Below, in pieces: positions 12,904 to 25,282 of a stretch of 64,000 nucleotides of DNA. Where the stretch lies: positions 372,001-436,000 of the forward strand of contig JAUDYN010000008.1 in NCBI GenBank assembly GCA_030407005.1, written 5' to 3'. Origin of the DNA: Desarmillaria ectypa (lineage: Eukaryota; Basidiomycota; Agaricomycetes; Agaricales; Physalacriaceae). A program made the translations under genes and the position numbers. The notes under the pieces are model-generated. The model saw nothing but the letters and a program-made list of their open reading frames with translations. It was not told the DNA's origin and ran no database searches. The stretch's first letter is position 1. Every line of letters begins with the position of its first letter.

Positions 12904-13964
12904 TTAAAGTGGGCCTGTCTCCACAAAGACGCCAGAATAGAACAACCCTTCGAGACTTCCCTCCTGGAGACCGTAGTGCACCACATCTGCCTGTTGATCG
13001 GCTGAATCCAGCGGGTTAACAAGAGGCAGCTGTCTCGAAAGATTAGCAACAGCATCCTCTTCCCAGAATTGCACAAGCCTTACCTTCAGGATCCCAAAAT
13101 GAAAATCCCCAATGACACCTGCTCCTGCAGAAGCATTTGGCATCACGTCAGTGACAGCCTCAAGGGAATCCTCATTCATAGAATAAAATACTTTGAGGGT
13201 GAGATTGACCCAATCGACTTGAACAGCGAAGTTATGCCACATCCTGTTGGTGAAAGGTGTGGTAAACAAAACGTTCAAGTCGTGATCAAGCACTTTGAAT
13301 GAGGTTGCATTCGGTGCTGGGACGACGCCCATGGGGTTAGTGAACGGCGAACCTATTATACTGTCAGCGAGAATATCCATCGTATATTGGCCAACCTTAC
13401 CGAGCTGAAGTCCGAATACATGTGACCCATCGGTCGGCTCGATAAAGACTATTTGATATTCGTGTGTATAATTCAACGGACGAGTCTCATCGGCCTTGAT
13501 GGAGAAATGGAACACTGATATGCCAGTGTCCATTTCCTCATTCAGAGCAGTGGCGTTCCCGCTCTTTTGCGCTATGAGCTCTGTCCTGCGGAAACCATAC
13601 TGTGGTGAGGAGCCTCCCGGTGTAAAGATTGACGTCCAGTCAATCGTTACGGAGATGGATTGCTCAGTTGAAGAGAGAGGTAAGAAGCTGGTGTACTAGA
13701 AAAAGCGTATGAGTTCACGATGAGGACAGAGCGGGTCAAAAGAGGTACAAAAGATGCGTTTTCAAAACCCCTGACAACACTGTTCGTCACAAAGAATGGT
13801 ATCAGCAATATTATGGGCCATGACGGCAGTACGCACGTTGAAAAGGGGCCTGCAGATGCATCAAGAATAGAGCTGTTCATACCCAGCGGGACACGTCCAT
13901 CGTAGAGAATGGCAGCTGATGTTCCTAGGGCAGAGAGTATGATACGGGCGAGACGAGATGCCAT
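12904..13964 (-). CDS. Secreted glycoside hydrolase family 131 (beta-glucanase)
   Basis: GH131 enzymes are fungal extracellular beta-1,3/1,6- and beta-1,4-glucanases. Five exons (13837-13964, 13749-13779, 13401-13695, 13084-13352, 12904-13029) splice in phase to 282 residues, the normal size of a single GH131 domain. The product begins with a signal peptide (MASRLARIILSALGTSAA), then ILYDGRVPL, the usual mature start. Family-typical stretches follow: FRRTEL, VFHFSIKAD, NYTHEYQIVFIEP, WHNFAVQVDW, GDFHFG, and QADVVHYGLQEG near the end. Several Asn-X-Ser/Thr sites suggest N-glycosylation. No carbohydrate-binding module is attached. The gene looks intact. Family membership rests on remembered motif patterns; the exact substrate is inferred. 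Confidence 0.85.
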
Positions 13965-15002
13965 TGGTATGCCACTTTTTCCGTTCGTGACCTTTTGAAC
14001 ACGGATATAAATCGGGATGGAAATTCATCGGTAAAGTTGCCGTCTTTTAAATTGTAATGAGGGCGTCCTCTGACTAGCAGTCATGACCAAAAGGTGAGTC
14101 TTGGGCATCCGACCATGACTAACAACCGGTACTCTTCGCATAAAAACGAGGCCATGCGCAATGCTGCATTCCTTTTGTTCGGAGGGGAATCCAAACTTGG
14201 ATAATGAATATGGAGCCGAAGGCAACAGCAACATTGCCACACTATCATCGTTGCTGTTGTCCTCCGTAGAACTGTATTCCTGACTCCGACTGCTGAGTGC
14301 TCGACACTGTTTTCATCTCTAACTTGGAAAATGGCGCCTACCAGAAAGTACAATTTATACGGAACCGTCGGAATGTAGCTTGTACCATTAAACATGCAGT
14401 AGGAGATGAACCGAGTTGCGGGGATCATGATGGTTAGCAAATGGAGAAGCCGGAGAATATTGTATTGCCACCTTGTTGCCATCGTCAGCCGTCTTACATT
14501 AAGCAGGTACGCTTCCCGCGTACTGCTAAACGGTGCTCAGTCCAAGTTTGTATTTTTCATCCCAAGTTGTAGCTTTATCGTACCCCTTCGCAACTCCCTC
14601 CCCTTATGTGCCATGTTCTGTTAGAGTACTCAAACGAAGTGAGTGGCAAAATTGGATTACATCTTTGGCAAACATGACATAGGGACAACTACGAAATATA
14701 CAACTATATGTGCTATGGAATCCCCGCAGGATTAAGCAAACACGTAAATAAATCTGTACGAGTACCCAAACGATGACTGGCTGTCCGTACCATGAGAAGC
14801 TTGAAACCTCGCATATTCAACGTCCTCAGACCTTTGATCATTGCTGGTTGATAGAGAGTAGTTGAAGGTGAAAAATAATAGGATACGACCAGCGAAAAAA
14901 GGTATGAAAGCTAAGGCCAGAAACCACAGGGTAAATTATAATAACGGGATAAGGAAAGGGCAGGTATATAAAGATCAAGAAGAAGGTGCAGGGCCTGTTC
15001 CC
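13965..15002. other. Interval without a supported gene
   Basis: This holds the promoter of the GH131 gene (minus strand) and about 900 bp in which I recognise nothing. Open frames at 14081-14482 (-) and 14406-14624 (+) overlap on opposite strands and show no motifs. Confidence 0.4.
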
Positions 15003-16620
15003 TTAGGCCAACGGGACAGTGACATTCTTCCATGGCGCATTCAAGAACGTACCGTATTCTGACGCGTCGCTCCACGTGCTGTCATCTAAACCTACGTCCT
15101 CGAACCCATCCGGTAACCCTGTAACTGTCTTCCAAGTACTGTCAGTATAGAACGTCCCCGAACTCCCGTCATTGTACGCAATGAGGATCGCAGCAATGAT
15201 CGCAGCAGCGCTCACAGGCGGGGCATTTGTAAGCCTGCTTACTCATGATGACGCACGTACTTACCACTATGACGCTCTCGGACCGATATTTTGTTTCCAT
15301 ACTTTCGTCCTTTTCTTGCTTCCGCTCGTATAAATACTCGCTCGTTACTTCAAGTCCGGATTCTCTTTTCTTTCCCTCTTATTTCGCTAGTACACGTCTA
15401 CTACGCTCAATATCATTCGTCATTCACAGTACTCGTTGGTCTTCTCGTGAGTAGTGTTTTCTGTCCCTTCCAGGGACAGGTTTTTAGCATTCTCCCCATC
15501 AACAGCGAACACATTCACATCTGGATCCAAATTCGGGATAGAATATGCTTCCATAAAGTGCCAATTGCCTCCATGACCGATATCATCGCCATTGACGAAT
15601 AAAGTATAGTTGTTATCCCTACAGAAATCATAAAGGAGTCAGAGAAAGTAGTTGGAGAAAGATGGGTAGGGACTTACGCGCCAATAACTAACTTACCACA
15701 AACAGCAGCCTTTCCGTACGGAGAGGTGTGTCCCAGAATGCCCTGTGACCCACATGACCGTTGCTATCAGCTTCGTTGGTCCAGATCCAATGGGCCGCGG
15801 TCATGTTGATGGCAGGTGGGAACACGAACGGGGTTCCCCAGGGTGTGTGAGTTCTGGGCAACTTCGAGACAGCTGCAACCCACTTTGAGTCATCAAAGCT
15901 CGGGCTTGTCCAGCCAGAGGGCGGGACAGTTTGGAGCGTCTTCCAGGTCGCATCAGTGACGATAGTCTCGGTAGTACCATCTGTGTAGTCAACGAGGATC
16001 GTGGCGATGAGGGACCCGGCATCTCCAACTGTGTTGTTCGCGGCAATGGCAAAGATGTTATCACCTTCAGGATTCAGACCAACTGTATAGACAACAGTAT
16101 TGTGCTATCCTGTCCCTGACCCAATCTCTGCGCCGTTGACATTGATGGAGTAGAGATCGTCACTATAGGTGTGTGAGTTTAGTATGCTTGTACAGATACA
16201 GGAAGTTCTACCTAGATAGGATGATAGGCGTGCAGGCAGGGCACTTTCTGCTCGAAGAGGGAATTCTCTTGCGGAAGGGTCGCACTCCGAGGTGGGCCGT
16301 GGGCTCTCCCGTCCAGATCCAGGTCGAGTCGTTAAAGTCAAGTGTTGGTGCGACAGCGCGCGCATCCAGAGACCGACGTAGTAATGCATCTGCAACTATA
16401 TCGGCTCTTACATCTGCAGATATGCCAACGAACGCATCTACAAGAATATAGAGGACACCGCCAGAAACATAAAAATCATGGAAAGAGTGCCGGACCTGTA
16501 GTCGATGGCAGTAAACTTCCAGCCACAACGGATAAAAAGGTGGGTAGGAGAAGAACAACTAGAAAGAGTGGGTGAGCTGCGCTTCGCGCTATGAGATAGG
16601 TGAGAGTGTGTTTATACTTG
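15003..16620 (-). pseudogene. Decayed secreted two-module beta-sandwich protein, copy 1
   Basis: Read on the minus strand, this is a secreted protein with a hydrophobic leader near 16520 (LFLVVLLLPTFLSVVAG) and two related modules. Each has the pattern FxDSxW, an R-x-F stretch and INVNGAEIG or LFVNGDDIG. That pattern recalls the galactose-binding-like N-terminal sandwich of rhamnosidase/GH2-type proteins; the assignment is tentative. It is broken. A TAG falls directly after GAEIGSGTG at about 16108. A frameshift lies near 15740, where the frame leaves HRAFWD and resumes as SPYGKAAVCGK. About 230 bp of unrelated sequence (about 15234-15465, bounded by CTGTCCCT and AGGGACAG-like ends) separates the second module from its last piece (AAILIAYNDG, 15003-15215). 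That insert could instead be a long intron with a poor donor. A second copy lies at 23.9-25.2 kb on the other strand. Confidence 0.65.
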
Positions 16621-18393
16621 GCCAACATTGAAGAGCTGAACACGATGAGTATGTTCGCCGTAAAAGCCTTTTATACTGGAAAAAAAGTTCCCGAAACGGT
16701 TTTCTATACAAGAAAGCTCGACCATGCTGACAATCAAAATTGAATGGAACAGTTGTCCGGGTGGAGAAAGAGTTATTCAGGTCTTCTATAAACTCTGCCT
16801 GCGTAGCGGGTGAACATGCAAGGAAGCGCAAGTTCTACCTCAGGCTCTTCTGGTAATTCTTTCCATTCAATATCGAAAATACGTGATGCTCTCTTGTAGG
16901 AAGAAAACTCTCCCGACTCTATCCCTGGCGCTTATACAAAACGACATTATAGAGTTGAATTTTGGGAGAACTCGAACTTGGTGGCACTTTCAATCAGGAA
17001 AGTTCTTGTCCGATAATTATCCTGCATGATATATTTTGATGTAATTCAACGAATAAAATGCAAGAAGTACTGTAATACGCACACATCTGTTTCTTGCGTA
17101 GCGCTGGTTGGAAGAAAGGATAAAATTAGCATCCGCTCAGCACAATGTGTTTCTGGTACGTGGCTTATCCGGGCTCACCGCGTGGAAGCCTTTCTCTCAT
17201 TTCTGTGTCTATCACAGACCGCGTAGACAGAGGATAGAAAATGGCATGGCCATGCTCAGTGCTCAGATTCCAATTGATACGTTAACTACTTCTAGACGGA
17301 AAACATGGACTACAGTACGTGAGGCATGTCAAGGCGCGTTTTTTCCCCATCCTTGTTTATTTCTCCGTGTTCCAATACAGCTTTGAATTGAGATTCTGGA
17401 ATTTCCCCTACTTAATAGCGATAATTGTATTCCGGGTGCAAAATATTTCAATGTTATGTTTTATGGTGGTGCTGAACATTTATGCGTCTAGGATTCGAAG
17501 ACGGGACACATGATTCCGAATAAATTAGTTCAATTATCTTGCCATCATCCTCACCATTCGACGCAGCTATCTCCATATACTTTAGACTCTGACATTCACT
17601 AGGAAATCATTGGTGCGCATCAATCTTTATATTTAGGCTTTACCGAAGCTACTAGCTAGAGACGACCTCGCCTGTTATTTCAAGACAGAGGATATCGAAG
17701 TTCGTCGGAAGAAAGCTTTCGCTAATTTACCCTTCGTGCAACTTGTCTACTCAAAGGTATGTTTTCAGTGTTCGACGCAATGCTCAGTACTGGCGTTGCC
17801 AATACGAGTGCTGATGTCCATTGTATCCGTAGGGGTTCTATGATCTTGTAGGGGAGATTACTGAATAGACCTCTACCGATGAGTACGGGACGCCTGTTGT
17901 GATATCTTGGAGATTTTCTTCTCTGGGTGCCCCGCTCTCAATCACACTGGCGGTCCTACGCCTCGACGTTCAAAGAATATACTGGGCCTTGCTCCAGGTG
18001 TTGTTCTATTTTTTTATCTCCATCCTATGCGCACTGTGGCGAAGGGAATCTGAGGGGATCGAACGAACTTGCAAAATAGCGCCACCGTTAAGGCCACTGG
18101 AAATCGTCACGCTCAGTGTACTTATGAATGCAATTATCCACGGTATGTCTTGAGCTTAATTTTCTCTACCTCTCCACGCAAATTGCCGCTCGTGGACTCT
18201 AGATTCACTGATACTTATCCTGCCACTGTCAGCAGAACCCAGCCACAGTCTTCTGATACCCAGTTCATTCTGGGTAGGTTCACGTTTCGATACAATTATT
18301 ACTTACCGGACTCAACTATCCGTGCCAAGGAACCCAATATTGCGTATATTAAGTCGGAAACGATCCGTCTTCTGCCTATCCCAGGATCACATA
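16621..18393. other. Interval without a supported gene
   Basis: About 1.8 kb with scattered short open frames, none with motifs or convincing splice structure. The last 200 bp presumably hold the promoter of the small secreted protein gene at 18394. Confidence 0.4.
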
Positions 18394-18917
18394 ATGAAGT
18401 TCTCTTTCCCACTTCTCTTCCTTTCTGCGGTCGCCTCGTTTACGGGGGTCTCTGCCGGAACATTTTTGTCTCCAACTCCAGGGCAGACCATCCGCTCCAC
18501 TGAGGTAAGTATCCTCTTCATGCTTCTCCCTTCCTCTTAAGAAGCTCTCCCCTATGCAGCCATTCAACCTAACCTGGACATCTGACAAATACTATAAACA
18601 AAATTCATACAACATCACCGTCCTCTTCACACGGAGCCCGTTCACTAGCGTCCTTAGGGGTGCCACTCTCGCTGAGGGCTTGGTCTCGGGGCCGGCCTAT
18701 GGCATCAAGACCTACTCCGCTGAACTGACACCCAGCTTTTATTACATGGATAATATGACGGGAGCATTCGATGTGGTGATCATTGAGGCTTACAGTGCGT
18801 ATGCAGTGAGTACCGGTGTTCTCTTCCGGACGGTACTTGCTGCTGATACCATATGTCCTTCAGGGACCACTATATGCCACTGATCTGCGGAATATTCAAA
18901 CAGTCAATGTCGTCTGA
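18394..18917 (+). CDS. Small secreted protein, Kre9/Knh1-like, paralog 1
   Basis: Three exons (18394-18504, 18560-18805, 18864-18917) give 136 residues. The protein has a signal peptide (MKFSFPLLFLSAVASFTGVSA), a mature start GTFLSPTPGQTIRSTE, then PFNLTW. This order (small residue, P-x-x-G-x-T-I, then P-F-x-L-x-W) resembles the N-terminal Ig-like domain of Kre9/Knh1 cell-wall proteins; this is a tentative match. It contains no cysteines in the mature part I read and has N-glycosylation sites (NLTW, NITV, NMTG). It ends NIQTVNVV with no GPI signal. A tandem paralog with the same exon layout lies 1.7 kb downstream. The role is probably at the cell wall or outside the cell. Confidence 0.78.
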
Positions 18918-20574
18918 TGATAATACTGTTTTTTTCAATTCTTTTTTTTTATGATGGCAGCTCTGCAACGATTCTGTAAATACCTTTAGGCTGGGAAATA
19001 ATATTCATTGCACTGAAATTTAGTGATGCGTGATGCAGTTTACTACGGCTGGGACTGCCGCGGCGTCGCGGCGATTACAGTTTTCGATTTCCGCTTATCT
19101 GTGGCTGGCACCAGGTGGTCCTCCCTTTAACTACGCATCCCGTCCCTTATTTTATATCGCAGTTATTCATGATTCCTTTCCCAAAGGCGCGCGGTCGCTA
19201 GGACATTTTGAGAGGTGTATGCTCTTCCGTCGTGGGGTAGGTGCGATCTGGAGGGAGGATGAAGTTCAAGCTTGGATCTAAGCACGCCTGGGAAAAATCG
19301 GAGAAGGTATGTCGTACTATGTCCAGTCTATAAGTCGTAGGACTGACGTTCATTTGTCTTCTTTGTAGCTAGTATGATGAATCTCGCAATACTTGTCCCG
19401 TATTCTTTGCCTGGCAGTGGTGTCTCTTATGGCGCGCCAATACAAGAGAATCTCGTCTACCCATACCAGGCTCGTTGCAGTTGCAAATGTGCGCTCCACT
19501 CCCTCTGCTTTTCTTGGCTGTTCAAAAAAAATACGGTACTTTTATTTAGGCTGTAACTCATCCAAGGATCAACGGCACTACAATTGCGACTCTGTCGAGT
19601 GGCAGGTGTCCGGAGATAGTATTCGTATATCGCCAAGACTAAACGAGACAAGTTAGAGAAGTATGCCATTTCTGACTTTATAGAATGGACAACGTGTTGA
19701 TAAGTTTCTGTAGCTTGGGTTCGAATGGCAAGCTATGCATGGAAATGTTGTCCGAGCATCGCTTTGCGTATGTACTACTTGTATCATGTTACTTTACCCT
19801 TACGATATGATTCAGGATTCCTGAGATGCAGATTTCACTCATCAAGCTACATACCCTGACGTCATTCCTCGAACTCGCAGAGAGGTTTGTTGAATCTGGT
19901 GCTGACGGTTTAGGGAGCGGACATTTGTCAAACACGACCTTTTCGGCCGTGCGCCCAGGAATTCCTCCGTGTTACCCTTCAAAATGTGACACTCCCGTCC
20001 TACTCTGCAGTCAATCCCTTTGTTTGGTCGCTCTTCTTCGAGAGCTGTTCTTGTGTGCAGGTAGCATCTCCTTTCTTTCGCTCCACCAACCGACACTAAA
20101 AATTGACTTATAGGGTACAGCTGGGGCAGCCATCTCCATCTGGGTTATCTCTGCAGTTCGGCACAGAAAGCAAGGGTATGACTCACTCGGCTTGAAATGT
20201 AAACGGATGAAGACGCAGGCACTTCCTCGACGCTCAATGAACGCACTCGATCTCGTTCCAGGCGTTGATCCGTTTTTGACCTCCGTCATCAAGGTTACGT
20301 TCAACGTTCGGCCATCAAGCGAACCTGAATTGGATAATTTTCTGTCCTGAAATGCGGCACCTATATACCCCAACGATGTCTTGCGCATCAAGGAAAATCC
20401 GCGACGCTCAGGCCTGGATTTCGGGAGATTCTTTGCCTTTCACCCTGCTGTACCGCATGATCTCTGGACACTACGGTTGGGAGCCCAGTCATCTGATATC
20501 CAATTCACTAGCCTGAGGTAGGCTCGCGTTTTATCCCAGCGGTCTTAACAACCCGTGGTGTGGAGCCTCGTACG
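18918..20574. other. Interval with possible gene fragments
   Basis: No complete gene is supported. Some readings look coding-like: about 19685-19780 (DNVLISFCSLGSNGKLCMEM) can splice to 19815 onward (PEMQISLIKLHTLTSFLELA). After a possible intron ending at 20113, GTAGAAISIWVISA is followed by a frame ending at about 20350. They may be remnants of a membrane protein gene, but I cannot name it. Confidence 0.3.
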
Positions 20575-20585
20575 CATATATAAAA
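20575..20585 (+). promoter_or_regulatory. TATA box of small secreted protein paralog 2
   Basis: CATATATAAAA lies about 45 bp before the ATG at 20621, a suitable core promoter position. Paralog 1 has no equally clear box. Confidence 0.5.
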
Positions 20586-20620
20586 CCCTGTGTTTTAGCC
20601 ATTCTCCCCAATATTCCACA

Positions 20621-21131
20621 ATGAAGTTCTTTTTCCCTCTCTACCTACTTCCGGTGCTCGTTCTCTCCACATTAGTCTCTGCCGGAGTCTTCGTCTCTCC
20701 CACAGCAGGCCAAACAATCTCATCCACCGACGTAAGTATTCTCCCTTTTCTTGTCTTCTTCTTACCTTTTTATCCTATTCAGCCTTTCAATCTCACGTGG
20801 GTCTCTGGAAAGTACTTCAAAGAAAACTCCTTCAATATCACTGTCCTGTTCGCGCGGAGCCCATTCACCAGCATCCTCAGCGGTGTAACGCTGGTTGAGG
20901 GCCTCGTATCTCCCGATGCGGGCATCAAGACGTACTCTGCTGAGCTGGCACCGAGATATTTCTATGGAGACAACCAAACAGGAACGTTTGATGTTGTGAT
21001 CATTGAGTCCTACGCGGCGTATGGGGTGAGCATGAGTGTCCTTTTTGCGAATGTGTTCGTGACTAATGTACGCTATTAAGGGTGCTAATGACGCTACTGA
21101 TGTGTGGATCCAAACGGTCAACGTCGCTTGA
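20621..21131 (+). CDS. Small secreted protein, Kre9/Knh1-like, paralog 2
   Basis: Three exons (20621-20731, 20783-21025, 21081-21131) give 134 residues. The first exon is exactly as long (111 nt) as in the paralog at 18394 and the intron phases match, which shows a gene duplication. It has a signal peptide (MKFFFPLYLLPVLVLSTLVSA), a mature start GVFVSPTAGQTISSTD, then PFNLTWVSGKYF and NITVLFARSPFTS. Most of the second exon is conserved with paralog 1; the last exon has drifted but still ends IQTVNVA. There are no inactivating changes. A wall-associated or secreted role is inferred. Confidence 0.78.
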
Positions 21132-21753
21132 TGACATACACAGTGCCTTTGTATAATTCTGCCTTGGATGTATCTTTCTTCGCTTTCAGCAGAAATGGGC
21201 AATATGTATCCTCTATCTTCTCTTCTAATTTCTGTTATTTGTTTCATTTGTCGCATGTACTACACAAAAACGTACAATTAGAAATATGACACAAATTTTT
21301 GAAAATTTGGCTATTTTCGAACACCGCCCAGTTGCATGTGGTCCCTGTCAACCGCGACCGTGTTTCTTTTTGCCAACGCGTTTTTGCCCCAGTTTCACGT
21401 TGATATCATTTTGTACCTTGAGGATGCCGGTGACGCCGGCACCGAGCAGTCACCACTTACTTCTCAATGAATTCTCGGCCCCAGATGGACTCAAACTGAT
21501 CTTCTGCACAGTGCTCCGTCATTTCGAGATGTCGAGATAGCTCTCGTACGCATGCCCCAGTGCACGAAGCTATTTGCAGTGACGGCAGCACTTTTCACTG
21601 GTGCTGAAACTGGAACTAACGGGATTTTGGGGGTGAAGCTAGGTTCCTTTTTTTCCAGTCGTCGTTCTGGCCTAGGCCTAACATGAAGCTTGCCTTTCGG
21701 ACATTGCGCCATGCATGGTCCCGATGGGAAAGTCTTCCCGAATTTTCGACTCT

Positions 21754-22385
21754 TGTTAGGAATCTGCCGAAATCAGGATATGAGAGTGAGGGGCGACAAG
21801 TGATGATCGAAGCGAGGTAGGATATGTTATAGAGATGTATGTCGTTAGGGAATAAAATAGATTCCGGCAAGGGTTCGTGAGGAGACCTGAGAGGTCCAGT
21901 TTGCGAGGTAAAGGGGTCAGTAAGTGCGAAGCAGTTACTGTAGGAAGCAGCCGGTGAGCGCGGAGCTATTATGGGCTGTAGATGAAGACAAGCGCTAGGC
22001 GTAGTCTTCGGATTGGTGTCGGAAAGCGCTTGGCGTATCCAACGAGTTGTTCAGCAAGCGCTAGGCGTAACTGATGAGGTTTCTGACAAGCGCTAGGCGT
22101 AGTCAGGAAGCGAGGAGATTGGCAAGTGCTAGGCGTAACCGATCAGATGCTTAGTTCACACAATGAAGTGGACTTGAAGATGAGTAGCTTGATTTCTTTC
22201 TTTTACAAGGTTACAGATGGTATTTATATACTAAAAGGCTCGAGTCATGAATATTCTACAATGTTCTATTATATTCTAGTATGAGCAAGAAGAATAGAGA
22301 AAGTAAAAGAAAATTATGTGTGAGTCACTGCTAGGACCGAGAAGGCCGAGTGTAGGCATGCGTTGACTCATGCACCGAGTTTACA
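21754..22385 (+). repeat. LTR-like repeat with CAAGCGCTAGGCGTA motifs, copy 1
   Basis: It starts TGTTAGGAATC, as does the solo LTR at 37444-37940, and shares 100-200 bp of similar sequence with 36091-36290 (GCCGAAATC, ATGTATGTCGTT, GCAAGGGTTCGTGA, GACCTGAGAG). It contains five forms of the 15-mer CAAGCGCTAGGCGTA at about 21990, 22026, 22054, 22089 and 22122. The right edge (near TTTACA at 22380-22385) is uncertain and I see no clean target duplication. Confidence 0.6.
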
Positions 22386-23880
22386 GATACTCAAGATCCA
22401 TGACAACTCTACCAGTATGCCCCGCCCTGGGAACCAGCAGGTACGAGTTCCGTGAGTGTCTATCGGCTTGCCAAGATAGTCTTCCGTCGATTATTCATCA
22501 AGTTACTTTTACAAGACTACTATTTTCTTCCCATTCATCGCGAACGCGATATGTAGGTCCATGCGGCTCAAGTGATGCACTTATTTGCTTATCCCGGACA
22601 AAGAGTCAGGATGCCGTTTTCTTACTTTCACTACTCAACCATGTACCGCGATCAGGCCCAAAAAAGCCTACATGACGATGATTTCTTTCAGGTATTTTTG
22701 CTCGAGGGTTTCTTTCAACTTGAAACAGTATTATGCCGGTAGTTGGGAACCGTTCTTGCAATATTATATGCGAAGGAGCCGGACAGGGACGAGTTACTGT
22801 ACTAAATGGCAGCGCGTGCGTAGGAATTTACTCATGCTCCGTCTTCCTCGCTAAAGCGCTGATATTTAATACTAGTGAACAATCCCGATCTCCGAGGATG
22901 ATTCGGTACTCCAACAGTACCGTTGCAACAAGCATTTAGTGGCACCAGAATTCTCATACAGACTCAAGCTGCTCGCAAAATCAAATAGTCAAATAATCCA
23001 AAACTGCGAATTTTCACGATTCGAGAACGTACGATTAGTCGCTACGACAGACGATTTAGGCGCCTCGCCTGTCAACGGTGGCTTCGTTCTCAATTCTTCT
23101 GGAGCTGGTTATCTGCAGCTTTGCGCCGGGGCAGAATATTTGTTGCAATCTCTTATTCTTTTCGCTGCCCCCCAGCAGGAGATAAGCACGGTCGGCTATC
23201 CTGCTGGAGACGAGCGCGCAACAGGTGGGCCAAACTTCTTAACTTCGTATCATGAGACTCATTGTCCAAAACATAGTCAGCCTGCGTGTTACACGCCTGC
23301 CAAAAGAAATCCGTGATGAATGGATGCGTCACCATCGACATTCATCGAATTCATCAGTCGCTGATGTGGCGTGGCATGCAAGACGCCGTCCCTAGTCTGC
23401 ATCCGTATTTCAAAGTTGTATTCTCCTCCTACAAGTGCAAGACTGGTGTTTTAGTCCAAACAAAGAGAAGAATCTGTGCGTCTCGCTTCACCTACTCTTC
23501 TTTTCACATCAAACCATGCTAAGGAGAGGGTTGACGTGTGGTACGGTGCAATCATAATCGTCACCCGCGAAATTCTCTATTTGCATGAGGACAGGCACTT
23601 GAGCAGGTCACACGGGCTGCAGAAGGAGCATTGTACGTTGTTGTTGCCATTCACCATCTCTATCACAATTCTAATCGCCAAGAGCAGTTCCCAGAAACCA
23701 TGGTGCAAGTCCGCCTCTTTGGATTCTGCGACCCATTCCATGATGGGCTCGTTCGGAACTACTGCTACGCATTCCCATGTTTCCTGTCAGCTCTGTGAAC
23801 TCATTTTCATTTTTCTTGGCTATTCTTGCCGTGTAAAAGGATTCAGGCATCTCTCGAAGAAACCATGGAGCTCATTCATC
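22386..23880. other. Interval without a supported gene
   Basis: Several open frames occur, the longest being 22939-23316 (+, 125 codons). None shows a domain, a signal peptide or a convincing splice partner. Confidence 0.35.
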
Positions 23881-25222
23881 GATAGAGTACACAACAGCCA
23901 ATTCATATTATTTAGTCTTACTCCTCTTACCCGCCTTCTTGTCTGCAGTGGCCAGAAATGCGCTGCCACCCACATCAGGTCAGATACACCATATATCGCT
24001 TTCCCATCCCTGTCCCACGGCAATGTAGAAATCTCTGCAGAGGCTGCCAGCGGTCTGTCTTCCGGCACCTTACTACCGCGACTATTAGATGCACGCACCG
24101 TCGCGCCGGTTTTCGACTTCAGCAAGTCTAGTTACTTTTGGACGGGAGAGCAGACAGGGTCGGCCCATACCGCACCTGTAGGCATGCGTCCATTCCGTAG
24201 GGAAATCCCTTCCTCAGCCACGAAATGCCCCACCTGCGCGACAATTATTGTAGTCTGGTAGGTTTGCCCCATCGCCTACAATGCACCTCGTGCTCACATA
24301 TGCCTAGCGGCGACCAGTGTCTCATCTACGTCAATGGCGCAGAGATCGGTGCCGGGAGGAGTCCACAGAAGGGAGCCGTCGTCTACACCGCCGGCCTGAA
24401 TCCCGACAGCAAGAACGTTTTAGCCATCGGCGTGAACATGAAGGCGAAAACAACACTGTAGGTTCCGCCGGGCTCGTCATCACGATCCTCGTCGACTACA
24501 CGGATGGCGCTACCGAGACTATTGCTAGTGACTCTACTACGTGGAAGTGGCGCCTAGTAGCTGGACGAGCTCAAACTTCGACGATTCTGCGTGGACTGCT
24601 GCGGATGTGGAGGGACCTTCAACAACCTCGCCTTGGGGCACTCCACCGCTCCCACCCATCAATCAACATGACAACTGCGGACTGGCTCCAGACAAACGAG
24701 AGTGTTTCCAGTGGGAGTGCTCCACTCAGCCACAGGCCATTCCGCAAGACTTTCACTTCGCCCTATGGGAAAGCTGCTGTCTGCGGCAAGGTCGTTCTCT
24801 CCGTGTACGTCCGGTGCTGTTTTTCTTTTCTCGTACTTATTTGAATTATTGTACTTTCCAGGGAGAACTCGTACACGCTCTACGTCAACGGTAAAACCAT
24901 CGGAACAGGGTCAGGCTGGACGGTCATGCAGGCATATTCTATTCCAAACTTGGATCCGGATGTGAATGTTGTCACTGTCGATGGGGCGAACATTAGGGCC
25001 AATAGTAGGGCCTATCTCCCTGCGGGTGTGCTGATTGCATACAATGACGGGACGTCGGAGACGTACTATACAGATGCGTCTTGGAAGACACTCAATGCGC
25101 TTACGCCCGCTGAATTCGAACAGGATACGGATGATAGCGAATGGGTTGGTGCGACATTATGGGGGCAATGCAGGCATTTATCATCACAATGGGCCTCCAT
25201 GACAAGAAGGAAACTGAGTTGA
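23881..25222 (+). pseudogene. Decayed secreted two-module beta-sandwich protein, copy 2
   Basis: This is a paralog of the minus-strand copy at 15.0-16.6 kb. It keeps the leader (YLVLLLLPAFLSAVA, about 23910-23955), module 1 (LLDARTVAPVFDFSKSSYFW near 24090; YVNGAEIGAG near 24330) and module 2 (FDDSAW near 24575; NMTTADW near 24665; SPYGKAAVCGKVV near 24760; TLYVNGKTIGTGSGW near 24880). The coding frame shifts at least three times: near 24445, where the frame stops after MKAKTTL while a neighbouring frame continues as NNTVGSAG; near 24545; and near 24660. No in-frame ATG precedes the leader. The lesions differ from those of copy 1, so the two decayed independently. The end reads AYNDGTSETYYTDASWK near 25040-25090. 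Confidence 0.65.
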
Positions 25223-25282
25223 AACGGAAACGAACCGCGGGTTATCACGTCGGGCATCACAGCCACCATGACGCATCGCTAG

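Noticed and set aside
22000..22140. CRISPR-like array from the repeated CAAGCGCTAGGCGTA
   Set aside because: Repeats are 15 bp, vary, have irregular spacing, and belong to a eukaryotic LTR-type repeat.
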